A DNA stretch of 64,000 nt, from assembly GCA_013397115.1 (NCBI GenBank), contig VWZW01001204.1:486343-550342 (forward strand), in the 5' to 3' direction. The stretch's first letter is position 1; each line of letters starts with the position of its first letter. The DNA is from Edolisoma coerulescens. Lineage: Eukaryota; Chordata; Aves; Passeriformes; Campephagidae. The notes beneath the pieces are model-generated. The model had not been told where the DNA came from. It saw only the letters and a program-made list of their open reading frames with translations, and made no database searches. Position numbers and translations under genes: made by a program. Of the stretch, positions 23,781 through 35,254 are shown piece by piece.

Positions 23781-25390
23781 GCTTTACTTTTATCTTTAGC
23801 CAGCAAAGGATGATGTGGGGGCCAAAGCAGCAGCCCTGGTGTCGTTTCTGCCCATGACCCTTCACACCACTGGGTAAGTGTCAGCCCCAAGGGCTCAGCC
23901 TGCCAGAAGCTGGAACCCTGGAGCCAGCCCGAGGGAACTCCTGGGGCAGAGGGGAGGACAGTGCTGCTCCTTCCAGGGGGAAACACAGCCCTGAAAGGCC
24001 TTCAGTGGACTGCCAAGTTCAACTTGTACTGAGAAAAACAGAGCCAGTCTGCACGGATCTGCTGTAAAACAAGGCAAACCAGCACCCTGTCCCACAGATC
24101 AGCATAACCCATAGATGACCCCACACACCCCATCCTTCACTGGCTGTTTCTTACACAGCCCTGTGCTCCACTGCCCTCAGTGCTGCCACAAGGACCAACA
24201 GAGTTTTCTCTCTGCTGCTTCTTTTCTCTCTCCTGTTTCCCGATTTCATTTCCTACCCTCTTCCCAAGAAACAAATCCTCAGGGAACATTTCCCTAAGCG
24301 CTGCAGGCTCTGCTCTGATCCCCAGCGTGCTGCACGAGCAGCCAGAGGAAAATGCCAGATTAATCAAAGCAGGAGACTGGCAGGACGCCCTGCCAGGCAC
24401 CAGCAGGCTGAGATAGTGGGAGAAGGGGATGATGGAAGAAGGAGAGCGAGCTGTGGGCAGACCATGACAAGGCCAGAGAGGAAATTCCTGTGAGCAGAGT
24501 TAGGGGAGGATAAAAGCCTGCAAGAAGAAAGGCAGCTTTAAGCAGAGTTCCACTGAAAGCAAGAGGTGACCAACCCATGGAACCAAACAGTGGCTGAGCC
24601 CAAACAGGGAGGAACTTCTGCCCCAAACAGGGCAGGAACTTCTGTAAGACACATGCAAATAATCAGTCTGTACACCACTAATGATTTAGGGCTCATGGGG
24701 ATCAGAAAAGTGGAAGAAACTGAAGAGATTTGGTGATAACGTGACCATTTTCAAATATGTCAGTGTATTTTAGCAAGTCCCTGCCACCAGCACTGAGCAA
24801 GCACAAGGGGACATGCTGCTGGGCCTCCAACACTGACACTTTTTAAGATGGAAACGCTTCAGTAACTAGTGAAAACACACATGAGACTCCTAAAAACCTT
24901 CATTGTTGACTCCTTTTGTAGTATTCGTGGATTCCACTGTAGTATTCCTCTCACAGCCCAGAAAAATCTTCCAGCAGAAGGAAAGTTTTCCACTGGAAAG
25001 CTTTTTTCTATCAGCTCCACACTCCAAGGACTACTGCATCATTTTAATGTGATCCAGGGACGTGAACACAGACCTGAGCACAAGAGGGCACACACAGAAC
25101 CTCCCTCTGAAGACTTCCAGTGCTCCAGGCTGCACTGAACTACTCAACCTAAGTCACAAATAGGCCTGTCCTTCACAAACCTCACCCTACAAAAAATGCA
25201 TTTATTATCTGACCTCTGGAATACCCCGTGGAGGGAGATTTACAATTTAACAAGAAGTTTTTAACTATCTTCTTGTTTTAGAAGGGCACCCCCTGATTCC
25301 ATGTGCACCCCTAGCTCTCGTGCTCTGGGAAACACTGAAATCATATTCCCTGTCAGCCACCTTGTTATCCTATGGGCCTGTGGATCTGTT

Positions 25391-25841
25391 GGAGTGAGTC
25401 CAGAGGAGGCCACTAAGCTGGAACACATCTGCTCTGGAGACAGGCTGAGAAGTTGGGGCTGTTCAGCCTGGAGAAGAGAAGGCTCTGGGGAGACCTTACA
25501 GCCCCTTCCAGGGCCTAAAGGGGCTCCAAGAGAGATGGAGAGGGATTTTGGACAAGCGATGGAGGGACAGGACAAGGGGGAATGGCTTCAAACTGCCAGA
25601 GGGCAGGGTTAGATGGGGTGTTAGGAAGGAATTCCTCCCTGTGAGGGTGGGGAGGCCCTGGCACAGGGTGCCCAGAGCAGCTGTGGCTGCCCCTGGATCC
25701 CTGGAAGTGTCCAAGGCCAGGCTGGATGGGGCTTGGAGCAGCCTGGGATAGTGGAAGGTGACCCTGCCCATGGCAGGGAGTGGCACTGGATGGGCTTTAA
25801 GATCCCTTCCAATCCAAACCAGTCTGGGATTCTGTGATTCC
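25391..25841 (+). repeat. Young-type CR1 LINE 3' fragment (about 450 bp)
   Basis: Ordered CR1 blocks: GAGTGAGTCCAGAGGAGGCC, GGCTGTTCAGCCTGGAGAAG, GGGGAGACCTTACAGCCCCT, TTAGGAAGGAATTCCTCCCT, GGCCCTGGCACAGGGTGCCC and a tail TCTGGGATTCTGTGATTCC. Confidence 0.94.
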
Positions 25842-26169
25842 ATCCCCCTCCCGCTGCACTGCCCTTTTGCCTGTGGTACTTTGAGATATGTGGCTTGTCC
25901 CACATCCTCCCTATTTCCTGAGCAAATCCATCTCCTGAGAACTGTCCTTGCCTCTCTGGACACTCCTCTGATGATCAGCCACACCTCAGACTGGTCAGAT
26001 GTTCCCAGGAGAGATCTTCAGGGGCATCCCCAGCCTCTGTGGTACTCCCTGAACACATTGTATCTCAGCCCAAATTCTTCTTTACCTTGTACCACAAATC
26101 AAGCTGTTTATTCCACTTTTCTTGGAAGCTCTGGAGCTGCATGTGGCATGTGGCTGGCTGCCTACTTAC

Positions 26170-26259
26170 CCAGAAATAATCACAGTAGCTCCACTCTGAA
26201 GGTTTCAGCAACTGCTGCTCTGGCATTACGTCAGGGTGGGGGAAAGTCACACAGTTGAT
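26170..26259 (-). CDS. GAS7: GAS7 exon: start of F-BAR (FCH) region
   Basis: The 90-nt exon encodes 30 residues from INCVTFPHPDVMPEQQLL to SEWSYCDYFW, nearly identical to human GAS7 and the entry point shared by all isoforms. The acceptor is TTTTTTAACAG and the donor GTAAGT; both ends are phase 0. Residues 112-141 of the window protein. This segment leads into helix 1 of the F-BAR dimer, which senses or bends phosphoinositide membranes (family knowledge). Confidence 0.97.
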
Positions 26260-27671
26260 CTGTTAAAAAACAAAGAAAGGCAAAAAAAAAGGAGAGTTAG
26301 ACGGTAATGAAATGTAGCTGTTAATGAGAAAAATGTAAATAAAAAGTTATATCCACGTGCTTCCCATCAGAAAATCCGCAGTGAATGCATGGCAGTGGAG
26401 AAAAAAATGGTTGTTGCATGGAAACAGCAGCTAAGTATTCCCAGAATGCTACTCTCTGCAAGCAGGAGTGTCACCTCAGAGGGAAATAAACTACCCATTT
26501 CACATGAGGAAAACCTACTGGATTTGGAAAGCACCATGCAGGGAGTTCTCCCTAAAAACTGTGGTAAAAAAAACCTCTGATGTGAGACACTCTGAGCACA
26601 GAAACACAGTGAGCACCAGAGAGCACTGCAGGCACCACCGCTGCAAAACACCCTTGGCTGGGCCAGTCTCCTACAGGATGACAAAAAGAAGGAATTATTT
26701 TTTCAGCGCACAGCCCTTCCATCTATCTCAAAGAACTTTTCAGACGGAAGGGATGCTCTCTGCAGAAAGGAGCAGGGGCTCTCTGAAGTCAGTGAACCTT
26801 CAGTGTGCAGAAACCACAGCGATCTGTCAGCCAGGACTCATCACACGCCCATTAAACAACAGCATAAAAAGTCCAAGTGCTCATTAAGTTATCACAGTGG
26901 AACATGCAGCCTGGTAACAGCACAGTGGAGGCACCGAGCACCACAGCTACTGCAGAACAGGCTGCAGAGCAACCCTGGGCACAGCCAAGCCCTTCAGAGG
27001 AAGCACCAGCAAGAGTCAGAGCTCACTGCCAGTTTGTAATGCTCACCCCAAATCCCTGCCGGGCAGGTACCCTAAAATCAAACCCCTCACAGGGTCATGG
27101 GAACACTAGGAGCACTTGGGTATTAATCAGGGGATCAGGAGATACTGGGGATGGGAGACCCCCGGATGTAACTGTATGGGGGTGGGGGTTTGTTTTGGAT
27201 CAGTTAATGCTCCCAGGAAACCCATACCCAAATTTGTGGGTTGGGTTAGCACAGCTGCAGTGAATCTGCCTCTGGGCTACTCAGAGAGGGTCAGAAGGGA
27301 TGTGGGTGCTGACACAGTGCAAACCCACCATGCCAGAGCAAAGCAGGCAAAACCTTTAGCTGAAACAAGGCTGCTCCCACAAACCCACACTGGTTCTGCT
27401 GCCCAGGCTGGCGGTTCAGCAGCTGTCCTGTAACAGTGCAAGAGCTTGCTCCACTTAAACCACTCTGCCCAGAGCTTGCCAAGCCCATCCCAAAGCAGGC
27501 TGAGGGCCCTGTACTGATGCTGTCTTTGGCTGTCACCCCAGATAGATCCTAAACCACGTGTCTTCCTTTCCAGCTGCCATCAGGCTCCAAACTGATGTGC
27601 AGGTCAGAGACCTGGGCTTTGCAGGCAGTGGCCATGCACTGGTGACCCTGCACCCCCAACCAGGAGCCTGC

Positions 27672-27775
27672 ACCACCTCCAGCCAGAGCCAGGACGTCCA
27701 GTCAGAGTCAGCACCTCCAAACAGAGCCAGCACCTCCAGACAGTGCCAGGCTCCCAACCAGAGCCAGCCCTGCAA
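27672..27775. repeat. Degenerate minisatellite, unit about 18-20 bp
   Basis: About five tandem copies of a unit like CAGAGCCAGCACCTCCA, with variants CAGAGCCAGGACGTC, CAGAGTCAGCACCTCC, CAGTGCCAGGCTCCC and CAGAGCCAGCCCTG. It gives misleading open frames on both strands. Confidence 0.75.
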
Positions 27776-27921
27776 ACACCTTCCCTGTTCCCTTGTGTTC
27801 CCTGTCAGAAGGGTCGTGCCCCAGGAGCTACAGAACTCAGCTCAGTTCAGAGCAGGATGGCCATGCTCTAACCAGCTGCACCTCCTAAGTGTATTCTGCA
27901 GCCTTTAACAGAAGACTGGGC

Positions 27922-27970
27922 ATCACAGAATCACAGAAACACAGAATATCTTGAGTTGGATCATTGCATT
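27922..27970 (-). repeat. CR1 LINE 3' tip
   Basis: ATCACAGAATCACAGAAACA then AATATCTTGAGTTGGA: antisense of the terminal CR1 octamer repeats and a few bases beyond. Short. Confidence 0.6.
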
Positions 27971-30900
27971 GTGGCACTGCACACCGGGACAGGGAGGTGA
28001 TCTGCAGTGGGGGGCACAGGAGTTGTACCCTGCAGCTTAAAAATCTGCAAAGAGGAACAGCACGGGGAACTCCTGTTCCCTGCCAAAGGCAGTGCCTGTT
28101 CCACAAAAACTAAATCTGTGTCAGCTGGAAGCTGCTGATTAGAGATGTGACAGTGAGTCTCAATGTCCTGAGGCAACAACCACAGAGTCACTGGAAATGC
28201 CCAGGCTGGACTGGTGACAGTGTCCCACTGCAGGGACAGGACTCCAGGAATGCAGCAGGAAGAGGAACAGCGGGTATGCACGTGGTGATGGGAGTACATT
28301 CACGTGTTTCTCAAAGAGTATCATCAGGCTCCAAGTTTTAGGAATAAATCAAATATTCTTCACTTCTCAGAAGACTGAGCTGTCTGGAAATGATGCTGAA
28401 TTGTCTGGAAAGAGTCATGAGGCCATTTGGGTCAAGTATCACTTTTAACAGGGAATTGGTGCCAGAATTAAAAAACTAAAATGCATAAGCTTTTGCAATC
28501 TTTAAAAAAAAAAAACACACAGGATTATGGTAAACAGGACTTAACAGAACTCACAGCTTTTTACACTAAGTCCCAGCAGGGGGCATGAAAATTTTCAAAC
28601 TCTAGAAATATTACTAAAAATTACCTATGCTACATAGGTAATCCTGTGATCTTTCCTTCCTTTCACTACCACAGATTTCTTAAACAAGAGCTCTTGGATT
28701 GGTATTTCCTACTACTCCTAGAACCTCCCAGGATTTCCCAGCAGGAGGGGAACACCAGGCTGGCACTGAGCAGTAGCGGCGTGACGGCGTGGGGCTCCCC
28801 CCTCCCAATCCTCCCTCTGAAATACTCCTTTTCTTGCTTGTAAAAGCCAAGACAGCTGAAAAAAAAGCACTCTGCTGCACCAGCCGAGTCCCACTGATGT
28901 GCTGACTGATGCTAAAGACAGCCAGGGCATCTCGTGATGATGTCTGACAGCATCAAACAGCTCCACCAGTCCCATGGACAATGACACTCCCTCCGTGCAA
29001 AGGACCACTGCCCTCACTAATTTAGAAACCACACTTTGCTCACATCCCTGACAGCTGGCTAGGCTCCATGCAAGCTCCAAATCCAAACCTGTGGCAGTGT
29101 GAATATCTTCACTTTGCTGACTTGCCAGCAAGGCCCAACAAAAGCTTGCAGAAGGTGACTATTACAGCTGTAATTGCCAGTCAGAAACAAAACAAATCAA
29201 AACACGTCTCTCAGATAATGATGGAATCACAGAACATGAAGAGAAAACAAGGTGTGATGACCTGCATTACATTTCTCACAAGCTCCACTGGGACAGCTGA
29301 GGTGATGATAATCAGCCACACCATGAATTTAAGTTCTTATACAGCCTCTTCGTCGAAATAATGGCTGTTGTCAGCTTGCAACAAAGCAAAATTATTAACA
29401 AGACACTAGCAGGGCAAAACCTCAAGGAAGAGCTGAGCAAACCTGCCAGAGGACAGCAGCTTGTCTTTCCGGCTGCCAGTGGCCACGAGTGGCACCAGAA
29501 AACCTGTCTGGGAGCCACTGGGTCACAGAGGACAGAAGGTAGAGAGTCAGAGAAGGAAAAAAACATGGGGACAACAAAGCTTGGTGGAGGACACACCCAC
29601 AGGGGATCAGAGCAGCAGCACAAATTGATGCGTTTCTCTTGATAGCTGTGTGCCAAATTCAATGGATTAAAATACTTTTGCCTGTGTACTGATCATGAGC
29701 AAATGCAATTATACTCTCAACAGCTGAATATTCCAGCTCCTATTTCCCATGAGTACATTGGCAGTCATGGCAAAATGAGCTGTTTACGTTGTAGGTGACT
29801 CTTCATTGTGTCTGAAACACAAAAGGGTGACAGAAGAGGAAAAGACCCAGGGAGCCAGGTGAATGCACTGGATTTGCACAGGAACAACAAACTTTGTTGG
29901 GTTGGACGTGCACATTAATTTCCTGGATTTCAGAGTCTCTGCAGGCTTTGAAGTCACTGCCACCACTCACCAGCAAATGAGACATTGCCAAGCAACATGA
30001 ATAAAACAAGAATAATTTGATCAAAGCATAGATAATCAGCTACATGTTTATTACATCAGACACAACAAAAATAAATGAGCAGAGAGCAGGCGAACTTACT
30101 GTGCCATGCTAAAGCAACTAAAGCAGGGCAACACTTTTGCTTATTTCTTCAACTTAAAAATGCACATTATTCTTCTGATTTCTACACATTCACAGCACCT
30201 TAAACATAGAACAGATGTGCGAGATTGTCTCACTTCAATATCTTCTTTACAGTTTCAGCTGACACCCAAAAAGTACAACATCCAACTCCATTAAGTGAGT
30301 TCCTGGGGCAAATGGAACCATTTGGGTACAACAGCCAAATGCAAAGGCTGGGGAACATCTCAGAAGAGCTTGGGCACAGCCACAGGCTTGGGCAGCTCGA
30401 ACTCCCCCCCGACACGGAAGCCCAGAAATGCCTAGGCTGTGTCTGGGTAGCTTCAGCACCATGAGTTTGCCCAGGGTTTTAGCTCTGGTAGGGTGATGCT
30501 GCAGCTGTGGTACCACAGAAGGGAAGAACGGACAACTCAAGTCCTCATTTTCAACAAATCCACGGATTCCTTCCTATTTCAACGGGAAGATTCTGCCAAA
30601 AGTGTGCAGGAGCCCTCTTTACTTGGCCTATCTGGAGAAAGGTCCAGAGATTATTCAGGCCCCTGCCAAACCAGGGCTTTTCTGACAGTACCTACCAGGC
30701 AGTCAGCCCCAGGGCAGAGGGGAGAACTGTGCTGAACATGCAGCCTCATTCTGTGCTCCTCACAACCCTGTGTTTGTCACGCTCTGTCAGACACAGAGCA
30801 CAGCAGCAGGAAATCCCAAGTTCCTGTGCACAGGCTGCCCATCTTCCCATCTGCAGCACGTGTTCATCGCCGTGTCCAACACTGCAACCCAAACACCACC

Positions 30901-32529
30901 CTGCACTGGTTTTCCAAGTCCTGCACTGTCCTGACAAGGCACTACAGAATTTTTAAGAAAGAAATCCACATTCAGAATTACCTTTTAATCAGGCAGCTTT
31001 CCTGCTCTTCCAAGTGAGACATAGCTCTGTTCCTCAGGTGATACCCCCCCATACATTCTCCATTTAACTCTCCCTCACCTATTGTAAATGATCTCCAGCC
31101 TCCACAGTCAACTCATGGCCAGAGACTTCAGGAATCAGCCAGCAAACCCTCCAGCCTTAAAATAGTGAGAGCACCTTGAAACTCAGCACAGACCACACAT
31201 CAGCAGTTTCATAACAGCCTGTGATATACCCAGCTGGAGTTTCTCTTCCAAAGAAAATGGAAGACCATGTCGGTAACATCCACTGACCAAAGAGAAAACA
31301 CCAGATTATTCTTGTTGGGTGCACACAGATGGGAAATACTCCAGCTCCACCTGCCTTCAGGGTTTCCAGAAGCTGTGCTACTTAATTCTGCTTGGATGCA
31401 GAGGAGGCAGATGCATCCTGAGGAAGATGCTCCCACTCCTCTGCTGAAGGCGATGACGCAGCAACAGCTTGGCTGGACATCACCTGATGTCTGCAGCTTG
31501 TGTGCCACAGGATTTCGGTTTGAAGGGAGGTTTCCTGGACCAAGAGCCTCGAAGTAAATCACAGAATTCCCCTCTGCAAGAAAAGGTTCTGCCTGAGCAC
31601 AGCTACAGAGCAAGGAAAAGCATCTGACAGCAAGCTGAGGACATGCCCTGCAGCTCTGCTAACTAGAACATCCCCACGTCAGCTTGAGCGGCACTGAGCA
31701 AATAGAACCTCCTAGGAGACAGTGAAAACACTTACACTGCTTTACAGTTTACACTCCATATGAGATTTATTTTTCACAATGCTGCCTTGATGGAGGCAAT
31801 GGCTTGGAGCAAGCAGCTGTTAAAATTAGCTTATTTTTATCTATCTGATTCATCCTACTTGAAAGCTTTGGGCTTCTGCTGGAGAAACGCACACCCAGTG
31901 ACCCTGACATAACGCACAGTTTCTTGCTTTGCAGATGTTACCTGATGGCACATGGGCCAGCAAACATGGAAAACCACCCTCAGAGAACAGCCTGAGTCCT
32001 CAGCCCTATCAGCAGCAGGGATTGCAGAAAAACAAGCACTCCTGCTCTTGTGCTGTGCCATGCAGCCCAGTGCAACCCACCCTGTGACCATGTCTAGTCC
32101 CTCTGGGCAGGACGTTCAGCCCATGGTTTACTTCAGCCCCCCAGCCTGAGCAGGCAGGGGCTGCATTCAGGGGCTGGGACACGTCTCCTGCCCCAGCCAG
32201 CGCAGCCCTGGAACAGCTGATTCCTCTAGACATCTGCAAAAATATCCCAACATACAGATTTATACTTATCACAAAGCATACCACCCTCTCACTATACCAA
32301 TTAACAGTGCTAACATCGGTAACAACCAGTTTTAATAATTAAAATCACTGAGTGAAGTGGTTGTTTTTCAAAAACTGTTGAAGATTTCCCCCTCCCGCCC
32401 CAGAACACTGTACCTGCATGGCGGTGGCTGACCCACATCACAGTCAGAGACACCTGTATGTGCTCCTTTCCAGCCCTGCTCTCTGTCACCAGCAACCCAG
32501 CCCACTAACGAATAAATCCGCAGGCTGCA

Positions 32530-32775
32530 CGTGACAATGCAGACAACAATCTCCTCCTCGTAGTAACATTAAGGATGTATAATATTAAATTACTCCTTTT
32601 GTTCTCCGGGACTTGATACCCTGCCAATATTTGCAGCTGCAAGTATGGTTATTGCCTCTCCTTTATCGCTGTAATTAATTTATCTGCTCGTTTCTTCGGA
32701 TTTCCATTTAAATACAACTTTCTATTACTAGCCACTTTCATTCATCTATTTTGATTTCCTTTCTGTTTTTAATCA
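32530..32775. promoter_or_regulatory. Candidate AT-rich regulatory block
   Basis: A repeat-free AT-rich block with homeodomain-type core TAATTAATTTA and TATTAAATTACT, about 1 kb inside the first intron of the short isoform. It is listed only because its composition differs from its flanks; conservation was not tested. Confidence 0.25.
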
Positions 32776-32902
32776 TGTGTCCTGCACTGAAGAGCCCGTA
32801 AGTGCTAATTGTGTTCCAGATGAGGTCACCAAGCACACCAAAGACACTAATGTCTGTAAACTGAGATACATCATACAACTGAGAACATTTCCATCCATAA
32901 CA

Positions 32903-33195
32903 CACAATCATAGAATGGTTTGGGTTGGAAGGGACCTTAAAGCCCATCTCGTTCCCCCCCCTGCCATGGGCAGGGACACCTTTCACTATCCCAAGTTGCT
33001 CCCAGCCCCGTCCAACCTGGCCTTGGACACTTCCAGGGATGGGGCCACCACAGCTTCTCTGGGCACCCTGTGCCAGGGCCTCACCAGCCTCACAGGCAAG
33101 AATTTCTTCCTAATATCTGATCTCAATCTCTTTTCTTTCAATTTTAAACTACTGTCCCTTGTCCTGTCACTACATGTTCTTGTAAAGTCTCTTCA
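32903..33195 (-). repeat. CR1 LINE 3' fragment, same strand as GAS7
   Basis: Antisense on the plus strand: CACAATCATAGAATGGTTTG, GGAAGGGACCTTAAAGCCCA, CTGCCATGGGCAGGGACACC, TTTCTTCCTAATATCTGATC, ending near CTTGTAAAGTCTCTTCATTG. Confidence 0.93.
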
Positions 33196-33710
33196 TTGAG
33201 TCAGTTATACTTAATTATAAAGACTAAAAGTAAATATACGATTAACTTCACACTCAAATATAAAAACCTTTGCTTATACTTTCCATCAGAAATCTTCACT
33301 TGGATATTCTGGCACAAGGAACCTTCTTGACACCTCAAATACAGATTGAGGAAAAAAAAAAAGATCCTGCCCTGGCAGAGCAATGATCCAGCTCCGTAAC
33401 TCTTCAATACTTCTCCCAGTACAGACGCTGTTGTCGGGGGGAGATGATCAGACGAGGAAGTTTTTTCAGGACACCTGGTTTAAAGTCCAAGGCACCCCTA
33501 AAGGCTCCGCATTCCCTCCCGCTCACCCCGGCACCCCCACATTCCTCGGCAAACCGCGCCCGGGCTCCAGCGCAGGGCAGAGACCCCAGAGCCCCCCCGG
33601 GTTTAGCAGCGTGCGAGCGGCAGAACGCCGCGCGGGCAGGATGCTCCGGCTCCCGCAGCCCCTGCCCGGTGCCCAGCGCGGATCCCCCGCGGCTCGGTGC
33701 CCGCACTCAC

Positions 33711-33764
33711 CGTCAGGCTGCTCTCCTTGCTCTGCCGCCGCGGCGCCGCCGGGGAGCCCGGGCT
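33711..33764 (-). CDS. GAS7: GAS7 54-nt linker exon, internal form
   Basis: As an internal exon this stretch encodes SPGSPAAPRRQSKESSLT, 18 codons in phase 0 at both ends. It aligns without gaps to the human 18-residue segment that ends QSKENTIT and directly precedes INCVTF. The acceptor has a clear pyrimidine tract (CGCTTCCCTCCGCAG) and the donor is GTGAGT. It is very GC-rich because it sits inside a CpG island. The same bases form the 3' part of an alternative first exon. No other candidate for this exon was found between 26260 and 37163. Confidence 0.9.
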
Positions 33765-33815
33765 CTGCGGAGGGAAGCGGAGCGCATCATCGCGGCCGCT
33801 CTCGGAGCCCAGCAT
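33711..33815 (-). CDS. GAS7: GAS7 alternative first coding exon (short, WW-less isoform)
   Basis: A start codon at 33813-33815 (context GCAGCCATGC) opens a frame of 35 codons, MLGSESGRDDALRFPPQ followed by the 18 linker residues, and joins in phase to INCVTF at 26259. The predicted product is 35 + 301 = 336 residues: an F-BAR protein without SH3 or WW domains. That length equals the short human GAS7 isoform as I remember it. The codons lie in a CpG island with GC boxes just upstream, which fits a promoter. The 5' UTR start is not determined, and the region beyond 33947 is an assembly gap. This is the 5'-extended version of the 54-nt internal exon. Confidence 0.82.
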
Positions 33816-33947
33816 GGCTGCGCGGGGCGGGGAGAGGCGGGTCCCATGGCACGGCCCGGCTCGGCGCGGCTCGGGAGGCAGGCATGCAGGGCGGGGGAGC
33901 TGCGGGAGGCCCCGGCTCGCTGCTCCGCCTCTCTCGCCTCCGCCGCA

Positions 33948-34069
33948 NNNNNNNNNNNNNNNNNNNNNNNNNNNNNNNNNNNNNNNNNNNNNNNNNNNNN
34001 NNNNNNNNNNNNNNNNNNNNNNNNNNNNNNNNNNNNNNNNNNNNNNNNNNNNNNNNNNNNNNNNNNNNN
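33948..34069. other. Assembly gap (122 N)
   Basis: Unresolved bases in the CpG island directly upstream of the short-isoform first exon. Open frames that appear to cross it are meaningless. Confidence 1.
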
Positions 34070-34330
34070 TGTCCTGCCACGCCGGAGGATGGTGGTGTCA
34101 CCCCCCCCTGGGGACAGCGACAGGAGTCTTGGTGTCCCGGGGGGTGGCACTTTGCCCTCCTGGGTACGAGAAGAGGGACGGGGATGGTGACATCCACTGC
34201 TGGGGACAGCGATGTCCTGCCATCAGACAGTTCCTGTCGGTGGAATGGTGGCATCACGTCCCCCTAGGGACAGGGACACAAATGCGTCGCACAGTCCCCC
34301 CCAGGCTGGCAGTGCCCCCTGTCCCTGTCG
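34070..34330. repeat. Degenerate GC-rich minisatellite beside the gap
   Basis: Three copies of a core like ATGGTGGTGTCAC...GGGGACAGCGA start at about 34089, 34184 and 34245, and TGTCCTGCCA occurs at 34070 and 34213. Spacing is irregular. It probably runs into the assembly gap. Confidence 0.65.
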
Positions 34331-35254
34331 CAGGGTCAGTGGTGGGGCTCAGGTGCTGTGACAGCTGATCTGCAGCGCCTGAATCGCTCCTGGCATCATC
34401 ACCGGGCTGTGCCAGGGACTCCCACCCCACGTCCCACTGCCCGGGCACCCAGGGCTCGTCCTGGGACTCCACACCCGGCAGCAGCATCGTGCCGAGCACC
34501 ACACACGTGCGGTTCCACGGCTGCTGTGCTGTCCCCTTGGTGGCAGCTGTGACAACCTGAACGCGCAGCACTCAGCTGCTCTCTAGGAAGCCACAAGCAA
34601 GGTCTGGCCCTGCGCCCAGCACAGCATAGCTCCGTGTTGTTCTCAGTTGTGGCTTTTCCCCCCACCCCCTGACCTGTTTCCAAGAAATGTGGCTGAGCTT
34701 GCTGGAGGGATCTTGCCAGCATTTCTTTGCCTGGTGGCTGCTGCCCAGGTCTAAGAAAGCATCCTGGCCAGTGCCTCGGAGCTGCTCCACAGTGGGAGAC
34801 AGCCTGTGCCAGGAACGGACAAGGAGGCAGTCAGAGCAAAGCAGCTCAGGATGGCCCAAGACACGCAAGGAGATAGAGAGACAGGCCAAAAAGACGTTGA
34901 GGGTGTGCAGAACAGCTTCTTGCAACCACGAGTTTATGGTCAGATGCTTTCCTTGCTAAGGACTCTTCTGCAAAAGCTGCCACAGCTCCCAGGAAAAGCA
35001 GCTTCCCAAAAGGGTGCAGACACAAGCTGTTCTGAGAATTAATGCCACCAGCAGCCAGTTAGAGGTTCAGAACTAGTTCAAAGCAGGTTCAAAGCAGGGA
35101 TGAAGCCAGGACTTCAATTTGGAAAACCCTGTAATAAAGGAGCAATGGAAAGAAAGTATCATGGAGGCGATGAAGGGAATGAGAAAGCCGTGAAAGGGAT
35201 TTCTGACAGGCTGATGGCTGAGTCAACTGAGCGAAGCAGTGCATTGCACCCCAA

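Larger units (their letters stand above)
23573..26169 (-). other. GAS7: GAS7 intron, 2.6 kb
   Basis: Canonical ends. Contains a T-run/A-run palindrome-like tract at 23744-23780 and a CR1 copy at 25391-25841. The middle (23800-25380) shows nothing recognised. Confidence 0.9.
26260..33710 (-). other. GAS7: GAS7 intron, 7.5 kb (first intron of the short isoform)
   Basis: Canonical ends. It contains a degenerate minisatellite (27672-27775), a CR1 tip (27922-27970), an AT-rich possible regulatory block (32530-32775) and a CR1 copy (32903-33195). A search for another 54-nt linker exon here found none. Confidence 0.9.
33500..33947 (-). promoter_or_regulatory. GAS7: CpG island with internal GAS7 promoter
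   Basis: CpG-rich sequence, unlike the AT-richer introns around it. On the minus strand, GC boxes (CCGCCC, CCCCGCCCC; plus-strand 33824-33841) precede the start codon at 33813-33815 by 10-30 bases, so the transcription start should lie to their right, close to or inside the gap that begins at 33948. No TATA box seen. It drives, by inference, the WW-less isoform. Confidence 0.75.

Noticed and set aside
33383..34267. Longest open frame on the plus strand (294 codons)
   Set aside because: It reads through the 122 N and the CpG island, where stop codons are rare. It is antisense to the GAS7 first exon and matches no protein.
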